Source: Leuconostoc carnosum (GTDB lineage Bacteria > Bacillota > Bacilli > Lactobacillales > Lactobacillaceae). From it: 64,000 nt of DNA. Of this stretch, positions 53,170-62,464 are shown one piece after another. Under the pieces are notes generated by a model. That model was not told the DNA's origin. It was given only the letters and a program-made list of their open reading frames with translations, and did not search any database. Position 1 is the first letter of the stretch. Each line of letters starts with the position of its first letter. The position numbers were made by a program, and so were the translations under genes. The stretch is taken from positions 83,750-147,749 of the forward strand of contig NZ_JACHGL010000006.1 of the NCBI RefSeq assembly GCF_014207505.1. The letters run 5' to 3'.

Positions 53170-55026
53170 TTATGCATGCGCTAAAATACGTTCTGCTATC
53201 CAAGCACCTTCCCGCAAAATGATGGTATTCACACCAGGTCTTGGAATCACTGTGCTAAACCATTTTAGTCCCTCCAGCGGAATACCATAAATATATAAAT
53301 TATTTACCAGTTCCCCATCACGATTAATCACTTCAAATGTTTGATGATCAACATTGGCAGCATCTAGTTTGTAGGTTGACCCATTACGACGTGTCCGTAC
53401 TGGTTGTACTAAAATACCATTATCACGCAAATGTACAATCAGCGGGTTACGTGCGACAGCGATACTTGTTGTCCCCAAACGTGCCTCAATTAGGGCATTA
53501 CCTTTAAACTCTTGATGGCGCCTATCACGGGCAACAAAAGCACCATTTTCTGTTGTAACTTTAATGCCTGGTGCTGTCACTTCAAAAATACCAGCTTTCA
53601 TCAAAGCATATAGTTCTTCCGTACGTTCTAATGATGGCCCAACAGACACGAGTGAATCAAATGGTTTAAAACGGCTCAAAAACTTCTCATAATCATCTGC
53701 TGAAAAGTAATCATGTTCCACCACATGTCGTACCCAATTACGTAGATCACGTAAAATATCGAACGTTCCTGCCAATGGTGCCAGTTTATTACCAAGACGT
53801 GCATCATCAATAGTTGCCTTCAAATAGTCAAGAAACCATGTCTTATAATCTGCATCAGCATCTAGTTGGCGTGATGGATGACAAATATCCTCAACATCAA
53901 ATATTGGATAATCTGTTAAACCAAATGATCTTGCCGTTTCAATTAAATCAGCACTTGTTAGCAAAGCCTGCTTTAATGCTTCAGTTTGATTATATGTCAA
54001 GGTCTGTTGATCGCTACTTAGAATATTAGAAATATATTTATAAGTTAATTCTTTAATCATCAGTTTTTCAAAATCATCATAAGCCATATAACCGCCACCC
54101 TTAGCGCGTAATGCATCCAAAGCGGGCAATGTTAAAAATGTTGGTTGATATAACTCACTTGTTGATTTTTGATTCACACCGCGGGCACGTAATGGCAGGC
54201 CACCACGCGATCCAGCGATGACATGTGGTTCATTGCCTGACGCTTGATACACTAATTCCCCATCATCAGTACGCACAAATTGACCACCTCTGCCAATTGA
54301 AAAATAAGCAAGATAATCAAAAAAACTCAGTCCGAGCCCCCGCATAATAATTGTATCTTTGTCACTAAACTTTGATAAATCTGCTTCAGCGGGATGAGTT
54401 GGGCCCACATACTGTAAGCTATGTTGCGTGGCAAAATTATCGAACTGCCTTTCTTCTTCAGTTAACTCGACATCAGAATGACCTAAAGCCATTACAACGT
54501 GGTCAGCTAACATTTGTGTGCCATCAGTTAAATTCAATTCGAACTTTGTGCCAATTTTTTTTAGGTTGTTTACCGCTTGTTGCGTAAAGGTAAGCGTATG
54601 ATTACTACGCACACGACTTTTTAACCAATTAAAATACCAAGCAGCATAAACGCCAAGCATACCCCGCGATGAAAAATCACCAGGTTGTGTTAAATAACGT
54701 AATTCATCACTATATCGTCTATCATATTCTGAATGACTCGCTAAGAATGCTTGTGCTTCGGTTTCAATCCATTGTCGCATGTTCGGTCCCGGAAATGGTG
54801 TGCCACCATTTTCAATTGAGTCATCATTAAATAAGGTCACCTGATCAATCACGGTGTTCATCAAAAAAAGTTTGTTGTTAACAATAAATGGATCCCAAAC
54901 ACGACCACCTATAGTATATGGATCATAAATTTGAACATCGAGTTGTGTCTTGTCATCCGCCAAATTAATAAGGCGCTCGGCAATAGCGAGTCCTCTTGGT
55001 CCAGCACCAATAATCGCAACTTGCAT
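53170..55026 (-). CDS. FAD/NAD(P)-binding protein (NAD_binding_9 family)
   Basis: 618 residues. N-terminal dinucleotide fold AIIGAGPRGLAIAERL (residues 4-19) followed by an acidic strand end, then WDPFIVNNKLFLMNT typical of pfam13454 proteins, and a second GALGHSD-like motif (VVMALGHSDVEL). These large flavoproteins are common in lactobacilli; the reaction is not established, though relatives include hydroxyacyl- and amine-acting oxidoreductases. It lies just downstream of the Agr-like pair on the same strand, with 108 bases between, and may be a target. Confidence 0.8.
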   Translation of the reverse strand: MQVAIIGAGPRGLAIAERLINLADDKTQLDVQIYDPYTIGGRVWDPFIVNNKLFLMNTVIDQVTLFNDDSIENGGTPFPGPNMRQWIETEAQAFLASHSEYDRRYSDELRYLTQPGDFSSRGMLGVYAAWYFNWLKSRVRSNHTLTFTQQAVNNLKKIGTKFELNLTDGTQMLADHVVMALGHSDVELTEEERQFDNFATQHSLQYVGPTHPAEADLSKFSDKDTIIMRGLGLSFFDYLAYFSIGRGGQFVRTDDGELVYQASGNEPHVIAGSRGGLPLRARGVNQKSTSELYQPTFLTLPALDALRAKGGGYMAYDDFEKLMIKELTYKYISNILSSDQQTLTYNQTEALKQALLTSADLIETARSFGLTDYPIFDVEDICHPSRQLDADADYKTWFLDYLKATIDDARLGNKLAPLAGTFDILRDLRNWVRHVVEHDYFSADDYEKFLSRFKPFDSLVSVGPSLERTEELYALMKAGIFEVTAPGIKVTTENGAFVARDRRHQEFKGNALIEARLGTTSIAVARNPLIVHLRDNGILVQPVRTRRNGSTYKLDAANVDHQTFEVINRDGELVNNLYIYGIPLEGLKWFSTVIPRPGVNTIILREGAWIAERILAHA

Positions 55027-55134
55027 ATATTTTCTCCCGGGTGCATAATTATGAACATCTATTCTAATTCTAAACTATTTACAATTATAATAGTTTTCAA
55101 TGAGGTTTTCAAAAACCATTTTTGACGATATATT

Positions 55135-55839
55135 TCATATTGCTAGTAGCACTTTTAACATTTTAAGATACTTTCTCGAGCAGGGCAAGGTAACTTGATG
55201 CTTTAATGTAACTGTATGCGCCTTAGTATCTAAAGATTCGATCATGTCCCGATTGATAATATATGCTGCATGAATTCTAATTAACTTGGGATGTATTTCA
55301 GCTAGTGTTTTAACAGTACCACGAATTTGAATTGTTTGTTGAGAACAATATATCGTTAATAAGTGGCTATTTGCACCATTATGCGCAATATAAATCATGT
55401 CTTCTAATGCAATGTTCTCTCCAGTTGGTAGTAAAACCATTTCAAGTTGCTTTGTCTCATGATTATTATTGAAATATTGCTTAGCAGCATCCTGCAGTGC
55501 TGATTCAATACGTTGCACAAATTGTTGTTCGGGTAACGACTTATCTATAAAATCAATTGCGCCAATATGGTATTCATAGCTGGTAGCAACCATTTCGGAA
55601 TGTGTCGTGACTACAATAATTGGCGATAAAGTATCAACTCGACGAATCGCTTTGGCAACATTAAAACCGGCTTCATTCACTGTCTTAATTTCTAAATCTA
55701 ATAAAATAGTCTTAGGCTGTTCATCTGCCATTAATGCCGCCAAAAAGGCCGTTGGGTTATCGAATATACGACATGTATCGATAATATTTCGGATGCGTTT
55801 TTGCTGTATTAATGTGTCTTCTAACAAATAATAATGCAT
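55135..55839 (-). CDS. LytTR response regulator (AgrA-like)
   Basis: 234 residues. Receiver with phospho-acceptor Asp48 (TILLDLEI) and a LytTR DNA-binding domain (about 132-232: IRGTVKTLAEIHPKLIRIHAAYIINRDMI). AgrA-type regulators bind paired 9-bp direct repeats. ATG 55839 follows GAGGG. It is 16 bases downstream of the kinase gene. Confidence 0.9.
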   Translation of the reverse strand: MHYYLLEDTLIQQKRIRNIIDTCRIFDNPTAFLAALMADEQPKTILLDLEIKTVNEAGFNVAKAIRRVDTLSPIIVVTTHSEMVATSYEYHIGAIDFIDKSLPEQQFVQRIESALQDAAKQYFNNNHETKQLEMVLLPTGENIALEDMIYIAHNGANSHLLTIYCSQQTIQIRGTVKTLAEIHPKLIRIHAAYIINRDMIESLDTKAHTVTLKHQVTLPCSRKYLKMLKVLLAI

Positions 55840-55854
55840 CTTGTCCCTCTTTTT

Positions 55855-57153
55855 CTAAAACAACAATTTTTGTGTAAATATTTCTGAATTAACTGTTGTT
55901 GTCAATGATATATGATCATGTTGCGCAATATATTGATTAACAAAATATAATCCAAAACCACTATGATCAGATTTTGAAGAATACCCCATCGTCGCAATGT
56001 TCTCAACATTAATATGACCCATATAACTATTCCTGATAACAATCTGTTTAGAATCAATGAATAAAATGGTAACTATCTTTTTTTCCGATGGCGCTGCCGC
56101 CTCAATTGCATTATCTATTAAAATGTTAAACAGCCGATAAAAATTCAGGTCATTTTCAAATTTCGAAACCTGAAATGGTTGATTTATCTCAACGCTGAAG
56201 TTAACACCGAGATCCTTAGCATATTGATATTTAACTAAAATAGCACTTTTTAAATTAATATCTACTATTAGATACAAATGCAAGTCACGCGTCTCTAGCA
56301 ACCCAATTTCACTAGTTTTAATAACCGAATAATAGGTGGTCTTGATATCGCTCAAGTTACCGAGTTGAATACCATATTCTAAACTGGATACAATATTTTT
56401 ATAATCATGTTTAAATGATAGGTACTCTGCATAGTGCGATTCAAGTGTGTGTGTATAATTATGCGTTGCCTCAAGTTCATCACCATGTTGCTTGAGTTTG
56501 CTCAATAGCAACTCTCGATAGCTTAATCCAGCAGGTAATATTACAAGTATCACTACCACAACTAACAAGAAAAAATCTAACCAGATTGAACCAAAGAATG
56601 CGTTTGTTGCAAATAAATACGCACAAAAATCGTTAATAATACGCAGACACAAACTAATCCAAAGCAGTCCTTTAAGTAGCTGAGGATGCCCTAATAAGAA
56701 AGCCTCCGTCAGCCATTGATACTTAAATCTTCTGACTATAATGGCTACACCAAGGGAAAAAATGTTCGCCAAAAAATCTAAACTAACTTCAATCACTGGT
56801 TCGACATCAAAAAATGCTACCACTGTTTTTTCTAAATTCGGTATCCAATAAGCAAAAAAACTACTAACAATCGCATAGAGGAGGATTATTGATTGATTAC
56901 TAGCAAGTCGCTGTTGTCGTCCCAAAATATAAAGTATTGCGATCGCAGCAGTTGAGCTAAAAATTGCCCTCAGTATCGCCGAATCAAAACCATTACCAAT
57001 AATATTAACAACGTATAATAATGGCAATACCCTCACTAAAATACGCCCAGAATAATGTCGCTGACTTAGGAAAGTACTAAACCAAGTCAACATGACAACA
57101 CCCTCAAACAACGGCCAAGTCACGCTATTTAAAATATTTAAGATTTGAAACAT
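55855..57153 (-). CDS. Peptide-sensing histidine kinase (AgrC/ComD-like)
   Basis: 432 residues from ATG 57153, which follows GGAGAG at 8 bases. Six or seven N-terminal transmembrane helices, then an HPK10 kinase domain with the phospho-His in FKHDYKNIV and N box DNAIEAAAPSEKK, G box SDHSGFGLYFVNQY. This class senses secreted peptides. No agrB, agrD or bacteriocin-type precursor gene is next to it, so the inducing peptide is unknown. Confidence 0.88.
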   Translation of the reverse strand: MFQILNILNSVTWPLFEGVVMLTWFSTFLSQRHYSGRILVRVLPLLYVVNIIGNGFDSAILRAIFSSTAAIAILYILGRQQRLASNQSIILLYAIVSSFFAYWIPNLEKTVVAFFDVEPVIEVSLDFLANIFSLGVAIIVRRFKYQWLTEAFLLGHPQLLKGLLWISLCLRIINDFCAYLFATNAFFGSIWLDFFLLVVVVILVILPAGLSYRELLLSKLKQHGDELEATHNYTHTLESHYAEYLSFKHDYKNIVSSLEYGIQLGNLSDIKTTYYSVIKTSEIGLLETRDLHLYLIVDINLKSAILVKYQYAKDLGVNFSVEINQPFQVSKFENDLNFYRLFNILIDNAIEAAAPSEKKIVTILFIDSKQIVIRNSYMGHINVENIATMGYSSKSDHSGFGLYFVNQYIAQHDHISLTTTVNSEIFTQKLLF

Positions 57154-57245
57154 ATGAAGGGCTCTCCGTAGTCTGCTCTTTAAAAACAACTGCATGAATT
57201 AATAAAAATGTGCCCCAATATAGTCAGGCCTACCCAATGGTTACA

Positions 57246-57351
57246 ACAAAAAATCGTTCCAATCAGGGCCGATTGGAGCGAATTTCTTAACTGTTTAGCT
57301 GAATTGCTATTTATCTTTTTATATAATAAAGTAATTTTATACAAAAATCAA
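57246..57351 (-). ncRNA. Candidate short RNA or attenuated leader upstream of agrC-like gene
   Basis: Minus strand: TTGATT (57351-57346), 17-base spacer, TATTAT (57328-57323), predicted start near 57316; then a terminator TCGCTCCAATC / GATTGGAACGA (57281-57254, one mismatch) with six T. The product would be about 70 bases. It is either a free small RNA or a leader that limits expression of the kinase gene 93 bases further on. Confidence 0.45.
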
Positions 57352-57642
57352 CTTTGATTTCATTATATTATACTAAAAATATGCTTTAAAATTAGTGGCA
57401 TTTTTAGACAATTTAGATACCTTAATATCATAATAAAATTGCCCGGCAACTCTCTTAAACAAACTGTCTCATGCTTATTAGTGTTACAATCATAAAAACT
57501 CCGGAATCATTTCGAAAATTTAATAACAAGACATCATGTTTTTAGATAACGTTACAGTTATAATGATATTAGAAGTTAACAAAAGTGATATTGTCAATTA
57601 ACCTGTTATGTCAACTTTATAAAGCTACTTGAAAATTTAGTT
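57352..57642. other. AT-rich divergent region between agrC-like gene and nupC locus
   Basis: No convincing gene. A 12-codon minus-strand frame (57493-57455, MIVTLISMRQFV) has a CGGAG site 5 bases ahead, but nothing else supports it. TTGACA-like and TATAAT-like words occur without proper spacing. Confidence 0.3.
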
Positions 57643-57680
57643 TGGAAGCGCTTTCAAGACTAAATAAACTATGTTATACT
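57643..57680 (+). promoter_or_regulatory. cre site and promoter of the nucleoside operon
   Basis: TGGAAGCGCTTTCA (57643-57656) fits the CcpA cre consensus TGNAANCGNTNNCA. It overlaps the putative -35 TTTCAA (57652-57657), with TATACT (57675-57680) 17 bases on. Repression by CcpA during growth on preferred sugars is expected. A second palindromic word TTAAACGTTTTA lies at about 57688. Confidence 0.8.
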
Positions 57681-57735
57681 GGTTTCGGTTAAACGTTTTA
57701 CTTCATTATGTTTACTTTCACAGGAGGAAAAAACA

Positions 57736-58958
57736 ATGTTTTTATTTGCTAATGTATTTGGTATCTTTGTTTTCATTGCCATTGCTGCTTTGTTTTCACG
57801 AGATAAAAAAATATTCAATGGCGATCTGTTGGCATTGTATTAATCATCGAGATAGCCTTAGCTTGGTTTTTTACACAATTCAAGGCAGGACAAATTGCGG
57901 TTCAATCTGCATCTGACGCCTTCAATTGGTTGGTTTCCGTTGCATCAGAAGGTATTGCATTTGCTTTACCTGAATGGTTAACATCAAACAACGGTGGTCC
58001 CAATTTTGTGACATCAGCTTTACTACCGATTTTACTCGTTGTCCCACTATTTGATATTTTGACATATATTGGAATATTACCTTGGTTTATTAAATGGGTT
58101 GGTAAAGGTCTTGCTTTCATTACTGGACAACCAAAATTTGAAGCCTTCTTTTCTATTGAAATGATGTTTCTGGGTAACACTGAGGTGCTAGCTGTTTCAA
58201 AGTCACAATTAGACAGCATGTCGGCAAAGCGTAATTTGACATTAGCCATGATGTCAATGAGCTGTGTCACATCAGCAATTATCGGATCATATACACAAAT
58301 GGTACCCGGAAAATATGTTTTAACAGCTATCCCACTTAACATCTTAGGTGCCATTATCATTACCTCCATCTTAAACCCCAATAAAGTCGCCTCAAAAGAT
58401 GATGTCATTGTTACTATCCATGAAAAAGGTACTAAAAAGGAACCATTCTTCTCATTTTTGGGGGATTCTATTCTTGGTGCCGGTAAATTAATCTTAATTA
58501 TCACTGCAACCGTTATTGCTTTCGTTTCGTTAGCAGCCCTAATTAACCAACTATTTAGTTTAACCGGGTTGCATTGGTTAACACTTGAAAATATCTTTGG
58601 TGTGATCATGTTCCCGTTTGCTTGGTTGTTAGGCTTCAACGTCGACGATGCTTTCAAGTTAGCGCAATTCATGGGCACCAAGTTGGTTACAAATGAATTC
58701 GTAGTTATGGGTCAAGTGTCAAAATCAATCATGGCTAGTAAGGGTTTGTTCGCCAACGAACATGCACGGATTGTCCTAACTGTCTTCTTAACAAGTTTTG
58801 CTAATTTTGGCACGCTTGGTATGATTATTGGTGCATTTAAGGGATTAGTTGATAAAGAAAAGAACGATTATATTAGCTCACACGTGCCATACATGCTATT
58901 ATCAGGTATCTTAGTTTCATTGTTATCGGCAGCAACTGCTGGTCTGTTCGTATGGTAA
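57736..58958 (+). pseudogene. NupC-type nucleoside transporter, frameshifted
   Basis: ATG 57736 behind AGGAGG starts a normal NupC N-terminus (FLFANVFGIFVFIAIAALFS), but after GATAAAAAAATA (A7 at 57805-57811) the frame ends at 57843. In the -1 frame the protein continues (QWRSVGIVLIIEIALAWFF ...) and runs intact to 58958 with the NupC Gate and C-terminal domains, for example PFAWLLGFNVDDAFKLAQFMGTKLVTNEF. One missing A explains this; -1 slippage on the A7 run could restore it. Concentrative uptake of nucleosides with H+ or Na+ is the family role. It leads an operon with two nucleoside hydrolases. Confidence 0.85.
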
Positions 58959-58987
58959 ACAAGTCAATAATTTAGAAAGGACTCGAA

Positions 58988-59920
58988 ATGACACCTATTA
59001 TTTTAGATATGGACCCAGGCATAGATGACGCTGTGGCATTGTCAATTGCACTCACGAATCCAGCAATCGATATTAAATTACTGACAAGTGTTGCCGGTAA
59101 CGTTTCTGTAGATAAAACCACAATTAATCTTTTAAAACTCACAACATTTTTTAAGCAAACCCAGGTACCTGTAGCACGTGGTGCCGCATCACCACTGCAA
59201 AAAGAATTCGTTGATGCCTCATATATTCATGGCGTATCAGGCATGCCTGGCTATGAATTTCCAACTGTCACGACACAAGCTTTAACCATCGATGCAGTCA
59301 GCGCCATGGCAAAAGTATTGTCAGAAGCGCCTGAACCAATGACAATTGTCGCTACTGGTTCTTATACAAATATTGCTTTGTTAATCCAAAAACACCCCGA
59401 TCTATTAAACAAAATAAAACAATTTGTTTTGATGGGTGGCTCATTATCTGGTGGCAACGTCTCATCAGTAGCAGAATTTAATATTTTCACTGATCCAGAT
59501 GCTGCTAAAATTGTCTTTAAAAGTGGTGTGCCCATTGTGATGATCGGCTTAGATGTGACCTTAAAAGCTTTGCTATCTCTCCATACCATCAATGCTGTTG
59601 CCAGCCTTGGCGAAGCAGGAAAAATGTTACATCAACTCATGACCGCTTATGGTGACAGTGAATCCGGTGGCAAACCAATGCATGATGTTAACACCATTTG
59701 TTATTTATTAAAACCAGAATTTTATACAATAAAAGATTATTGGGTTGACATTATTACAGAAGGTCCAGCAGCTGGGGCCACAATTGCCGATACACAAAAC
59801 CGCTGGTCGGATGGTAAAATCAATGCCAAAGTGGCAGTTGATATTGACACGGAAGCTTTTGAAAAATGGTTCATTGAACAAATACCAGTGATGAACCAGT
59901 ATTGTGAAGGAGCAATTTAA
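58988..59920 (+). CDS. Inosine-uridine-type nucleoside hydrolase
   Basis: 310 residues. The Ca2+/ribose motif LDMDPGIDDAVAL (6-18) is intact; the family's ATGSYTNIALLIQKHP and QFVLMGGSLSGGN and a late active-site His region (GGKPMHDVNTICY, about 220-232) are present. It splits imported nucleosides into base and ribose. It starts 30 bases after the transporter gene, behind AAAGGA, and ends 2 bases before the next hydrolase gene. It is the only clearly intact gene of this operon. Confidence 0.92.
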   Translation: MTPIILDMDPGIDDAVALSIALTNPAIDIKLLTSVAGNVSVDKTTINLLKLTTFFKQTQVPVARGAASPLQKEFVDASYIHGVSGMPGYEFPTVTTQALTIDAVSAMAKVLSEAPEPMTIVATGSYTNIALLIQKHPDLLNKIKQFVLMGGSLSGGNVSSVAEFNIFTDPDAAKIVFKSGVPIVMIGLDVTLKALLSLHTINAVASLGEAGKMLHQLMTAYGDSESGGKPMHDVNTICYLLKPEFYTIKDYWVDIITEGPAAGATIADTQNRWSDGKINAKVAVDIDTEAFEKWFIEQIPVMNQYCEGAI

Positions 59921-59921
59921 G

Positions 59922-60850
59922 ATGGCATCCACAAAAATGATTTTAGATTTAGATACTGGTGTTGATGATGTATTAGCGATATGTGACCCACGGGTTGATC
60001 TCATTGGTGTGATTGCCTCATATGGTAACACTTTAGTTGAAACATCAGCACAAAACACCCTCAATTTATTACATTTACTGGGTGGAAATGATGTGCCGGT
60101 CTATTTAGGAGAATCACATTCATCTACGACTGATCATTTTGATGTAATGCCTATATCAAAAGCCATCCATGGTGAGCATAGCGTGGGAAATCTGTCATTA
60201 GCAACAGCAATACGCAAAATCGAACAAACAAGCGGCATTCAATTTTTAATCGACATGGCGCATAAATATCAAGATAAATTGATTTATGTCCCAACTGGTC
60301 CTTTGACAAACATGGCAAAAGCCTTGAAAATAGATCCTGAAATATCTCATTTATGGGCGGTGCATTAACAGTGCCTGGTAATGTGACGCCTTTCACTGAG
60401 GCAAATATTAATCAAGATCCCGAGGCCGCAGACCTTGTTTTTACAACACAAAACAACTTAACAATGGTTGGCTTAGATGTCACTCTGCGTACATTATTAA
60501 CCAAAAAAGATACACAACAATGGCGTGAATTAGGTACAAAAGCTGGTACTGCTTATGCTGATCTCATGGACTTCTATATTGAAGCCTATGCTCGGTTAGA
60601 CATCGATCATCGTGGTGCTGCCTTGCATGATCCATTGGCAGTTGCTGTGGCCATTGATCCAAGTTATGTCGTGACAATTCCCCTGAATATGCGCGTCACT
60701 TACGATAAAGATACAAAGGATTGTGGCCGCACAATAGGCGATCGCGAACGGTTGCTCGAACCACCAACAACAAATGTTGCTGTTAGCGTCAACGCTAAAC
60801 GGTTTGTCCGTGATTTTATGGACTTTGTGATTGCTGTGTTAAAAGCTTAA
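59922..60850 (+). pseudogene. Second nucleoside hydrolase, with internal deletion and frameshift
   Basis: ATG 59922 behind GAAGGAG begins STKMILDLDTGVDDVLAICD, but the next helix is missing several residues compared with the family (it jumps to PRVDLIGVIASYGN). The frame stops at 60366. The rest continues in the -1 frame from MGGALTVPGNVTPFTEANIN (ATG 60353) to 60850 with the C-terminal His motif (GAALHDPLAVAVAI). Loss of one base near 60345-60352 explains it. Probably non-functional. Confidence 0.85.
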
Positions 60851-60851
60851 A

Positions 60852-60903
60852 TAAAAAAAGGATGGCCACTTGTCAAATTATTGATAAGTGACCATTCTTT
60901 TTT
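60852..60903 (+). terminator. Terminator of the nucleoside operon
   Basis: AAAAAAGGATGGcCACTTgTCAA and TTGATaAGTGaCCATtCTTTTTT form a long stem with a few bulges and a short loop. Confidence 0.88.
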
Positions 60904-60904
60904 A

Positions 60905-61118
60905 TACGCTCACAATTTATGACTGTAACATTCAAATTTAGAGTTAAGACAAGGTGTGGATCTATGTCAGTAAGACAAAAACGAATTCTACTTTGAGTTG
61001 CTTAAATTATAGAAAAAAGATATCGTGATTATTTTTGTCGATTATTAACAGTAAATAACGAATCAATAATTGTTATATTTTTAAAAATGTAATTTATGTG
61101 ATAATTATGTGTATTATA
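60905..61118. other. AT-rich spacer before the peptide locus
   Basis: No gene, RNA or repeat that I can support. It separates the nucleoside operon terminator from the promoter at 61119. Confidence 0.4.
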
Positions 61119-61175
61119 TTGCTATTTACACATATGAAGAATATAATGATCTTAACCTACCATGCTTTAGGTTAA
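61119..61175 (+). promoter_or_regulatory. Promoter and 5' hairpin of the peptide locus
   Basis: TTGCTA (61119-61124), 17-base spacer, TATAAT (61142-61147). At the predicted start lies a perfect 8-bp inverted repeat TTAACCTA (61152-61159) / TAGGTTAA (61168-61175), suitable as an operator or as a 5' mRNA hairpin. Confidence 0.6.
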
Positions 61176-61190
61176 AAAGAAGGAAATAAT

Positions 61191-61316
61191 ATGCAAACAG
61201 GAACAGAAGAACTAAAGGTCGTTGAAGCTCAGAATACTATTTCTGTCTTCGAGAAAGAGCTGGATGAAGATGCTTCATTCATCATCACAAAGCAAGTATG
61301 GGCGTGGAACCATTAA
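61191..61316 (+). CDS. 41-residue peptide, putative RiPP/bacteriocin or signal precursor
   Basis: A small gene with a good site (AAGGA, 6 bases before ATG 61191) and 14 bases from the next start. The first 29 residues are polar and acidic (for example VFEKELDEDA, 19-28), with no signal peptide, Gly-Gly or Cys. The last twelve are hydrophobic and aromatic: FIITKQVWAWNH, ending Trp37-Ala-Trp39-Asn-His41. A charged leader followed by a Trp-rich core is the usual plan of precursors modified by radical SAM or similar enzymes, and an ABC transporter follows. No modifying enzyme is visible before the window ends. Not recognised as a known family. Confidence 0.6.
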   Translation: MQTGTEELKVVEAQNTISVFEKELDEDASFIITKQVWAWNH

Positions 61317-61329
61317 AAAGGAGTGATCA

Positions 61330-62464
61330 ATGAATTTTACAGAATACATTGGTCAGTATAAAGAGGCAGAAGCTTGTCATTTAGAAAAGTTTCCTGCCTT
61401 TTTTGCTAGACTGAAAATAGCAAGAAGACTAATAAAAAAAGAAATTCCTGTCAATAATATTCGGAACTTAAACGCACCCTACTACTTAAGCGATCTAGGT
61501 GTCAGAAAAGCAGAAGACCCTTTATTATATGCACGATATATTGCTGAAGAATTCAACACTATACTGCCAGAATCCGATCAAATAGTAGAAGAAATAATGA
61601 CATTCCTCTAGAGGAATTGAAGCACTGGTTAGATATTGTTATTTTACTGGTAGGTGATTATACAGCAATTGGATCCGTTATATTAAGTAGAATAGACGAA
61701 ATAATTGATTCAAATGATTATAAATTGTTACTATATGCAGGAACGGCTCTAGCAGCCAATAACGAATCGAGATATCAGAACTGTTTTGAAGCAGCTTTAC
61801 GTATTAAAAATGTCGAATTCGAAGACAGTTTGATTATTCATCACAGAATTGCAGTTGCGAACCTTAAACGAAGTCATAACTTGAATGAGTTTAACAAACA
61901 AATAGATTTATTACTATCGTCATATAATATGGGGAAATCAAAAAATTTCTGGTTAATATTGGAATTAATTAATAATTTGTCTGGACTATCACAAGTAAAA
62001 GAAAAGACGTCAAAAACCATATTAAATTTAACAATGATAAATGCTGATAGTATTCTGAATGCTGCCTTGCTTAATGAACCTGATGAACTGCGATCAGATA
62101 TGATTTTACGATACCTAGGGCAAGTCGCAATAAACAGAGCACAACTTTTGATGCATTCAAACCAATTAGGCATGGCAAAAGAAGTGTTGGTTAATAGTTT
62201 AAAAAGAAACTTAGCAAACAATTCATTATATGCGAGGGGAAACGTATGGTGTATTAGCAGTCATTAATTATAAAAATAAGAATTATGATGAAGTTATAAG
62301 TAACTCTGAGAAGCCTTAGAGTATTCTCGCAGTATAGGGAATGTTATTGCGATGGAACAATCTTATAAAACTTTGATAAATGCATACCATAAAATTGGTG
62401 AAAAAGAAAAAGCTATTGAGTTGGCATTTCTATACAAAGAAAAAGATAAGGATTTATTTATATG
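61330..62464 (+). pseudogene. Helical-repeat (TPR-like) protein broken by frameshifts
   Basis: ATG 61330 behind AAAGGAG opens a 93-residue frame (FPAFFARLKIARRLIKKE ... IVEEIMTFL). A +2 frame then continues with DIPLEELKHWLDIVILLVGD to 62267; a third resumes at 62230 (MRGETYGVLAVINYKNKNYDEVI) and a fourth from about 62310 (EALEYSRSIGNVIAMEQSYK ... EKEKAIELAFLYKEKDKDLFI) to the TGA at 62462-62464, which overlaps the ATPase start. Joined, they give about 375 helical residues like Rgg or Rap C-terminal peptide-binding repeats, but with no HTH seen. Probably the partner or regulator of the peptide upstream. Confidence 0.6.

Noticed and set aside
57287..57295. AgrA/LytTR direct-repeat site (ACAGTTAAG)
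   Set aside because: Only one half-site is good; the sequence 21 bases away does not match, so a full site is not supported.
57455..57493. 12-codon ORF MIVTLISMRQFV as a signal peptide gene for the AgrC-like kinase
   Set aside because: It has a ribosome-site-like CGGAG but no promoter at proper spacing, no AgrD features and no processing partner; such short frames are common in AT-rich DNA.
57930..58958. Intact shorter NupC starting at the internal ATG 57930
   Set aside because: The missing N-terminal helices are found in the upstream frame with a proper ribosome site, so this is a frameshifted full-length gene, not a natural short one.
61330..62464. Rap-Phr or Rgg-SHP pair with the peptide at 61191
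   Set aside because: The helical protein lacks a visible HTH and the peptide lacks a signal sequence, so neither family can be assigned.
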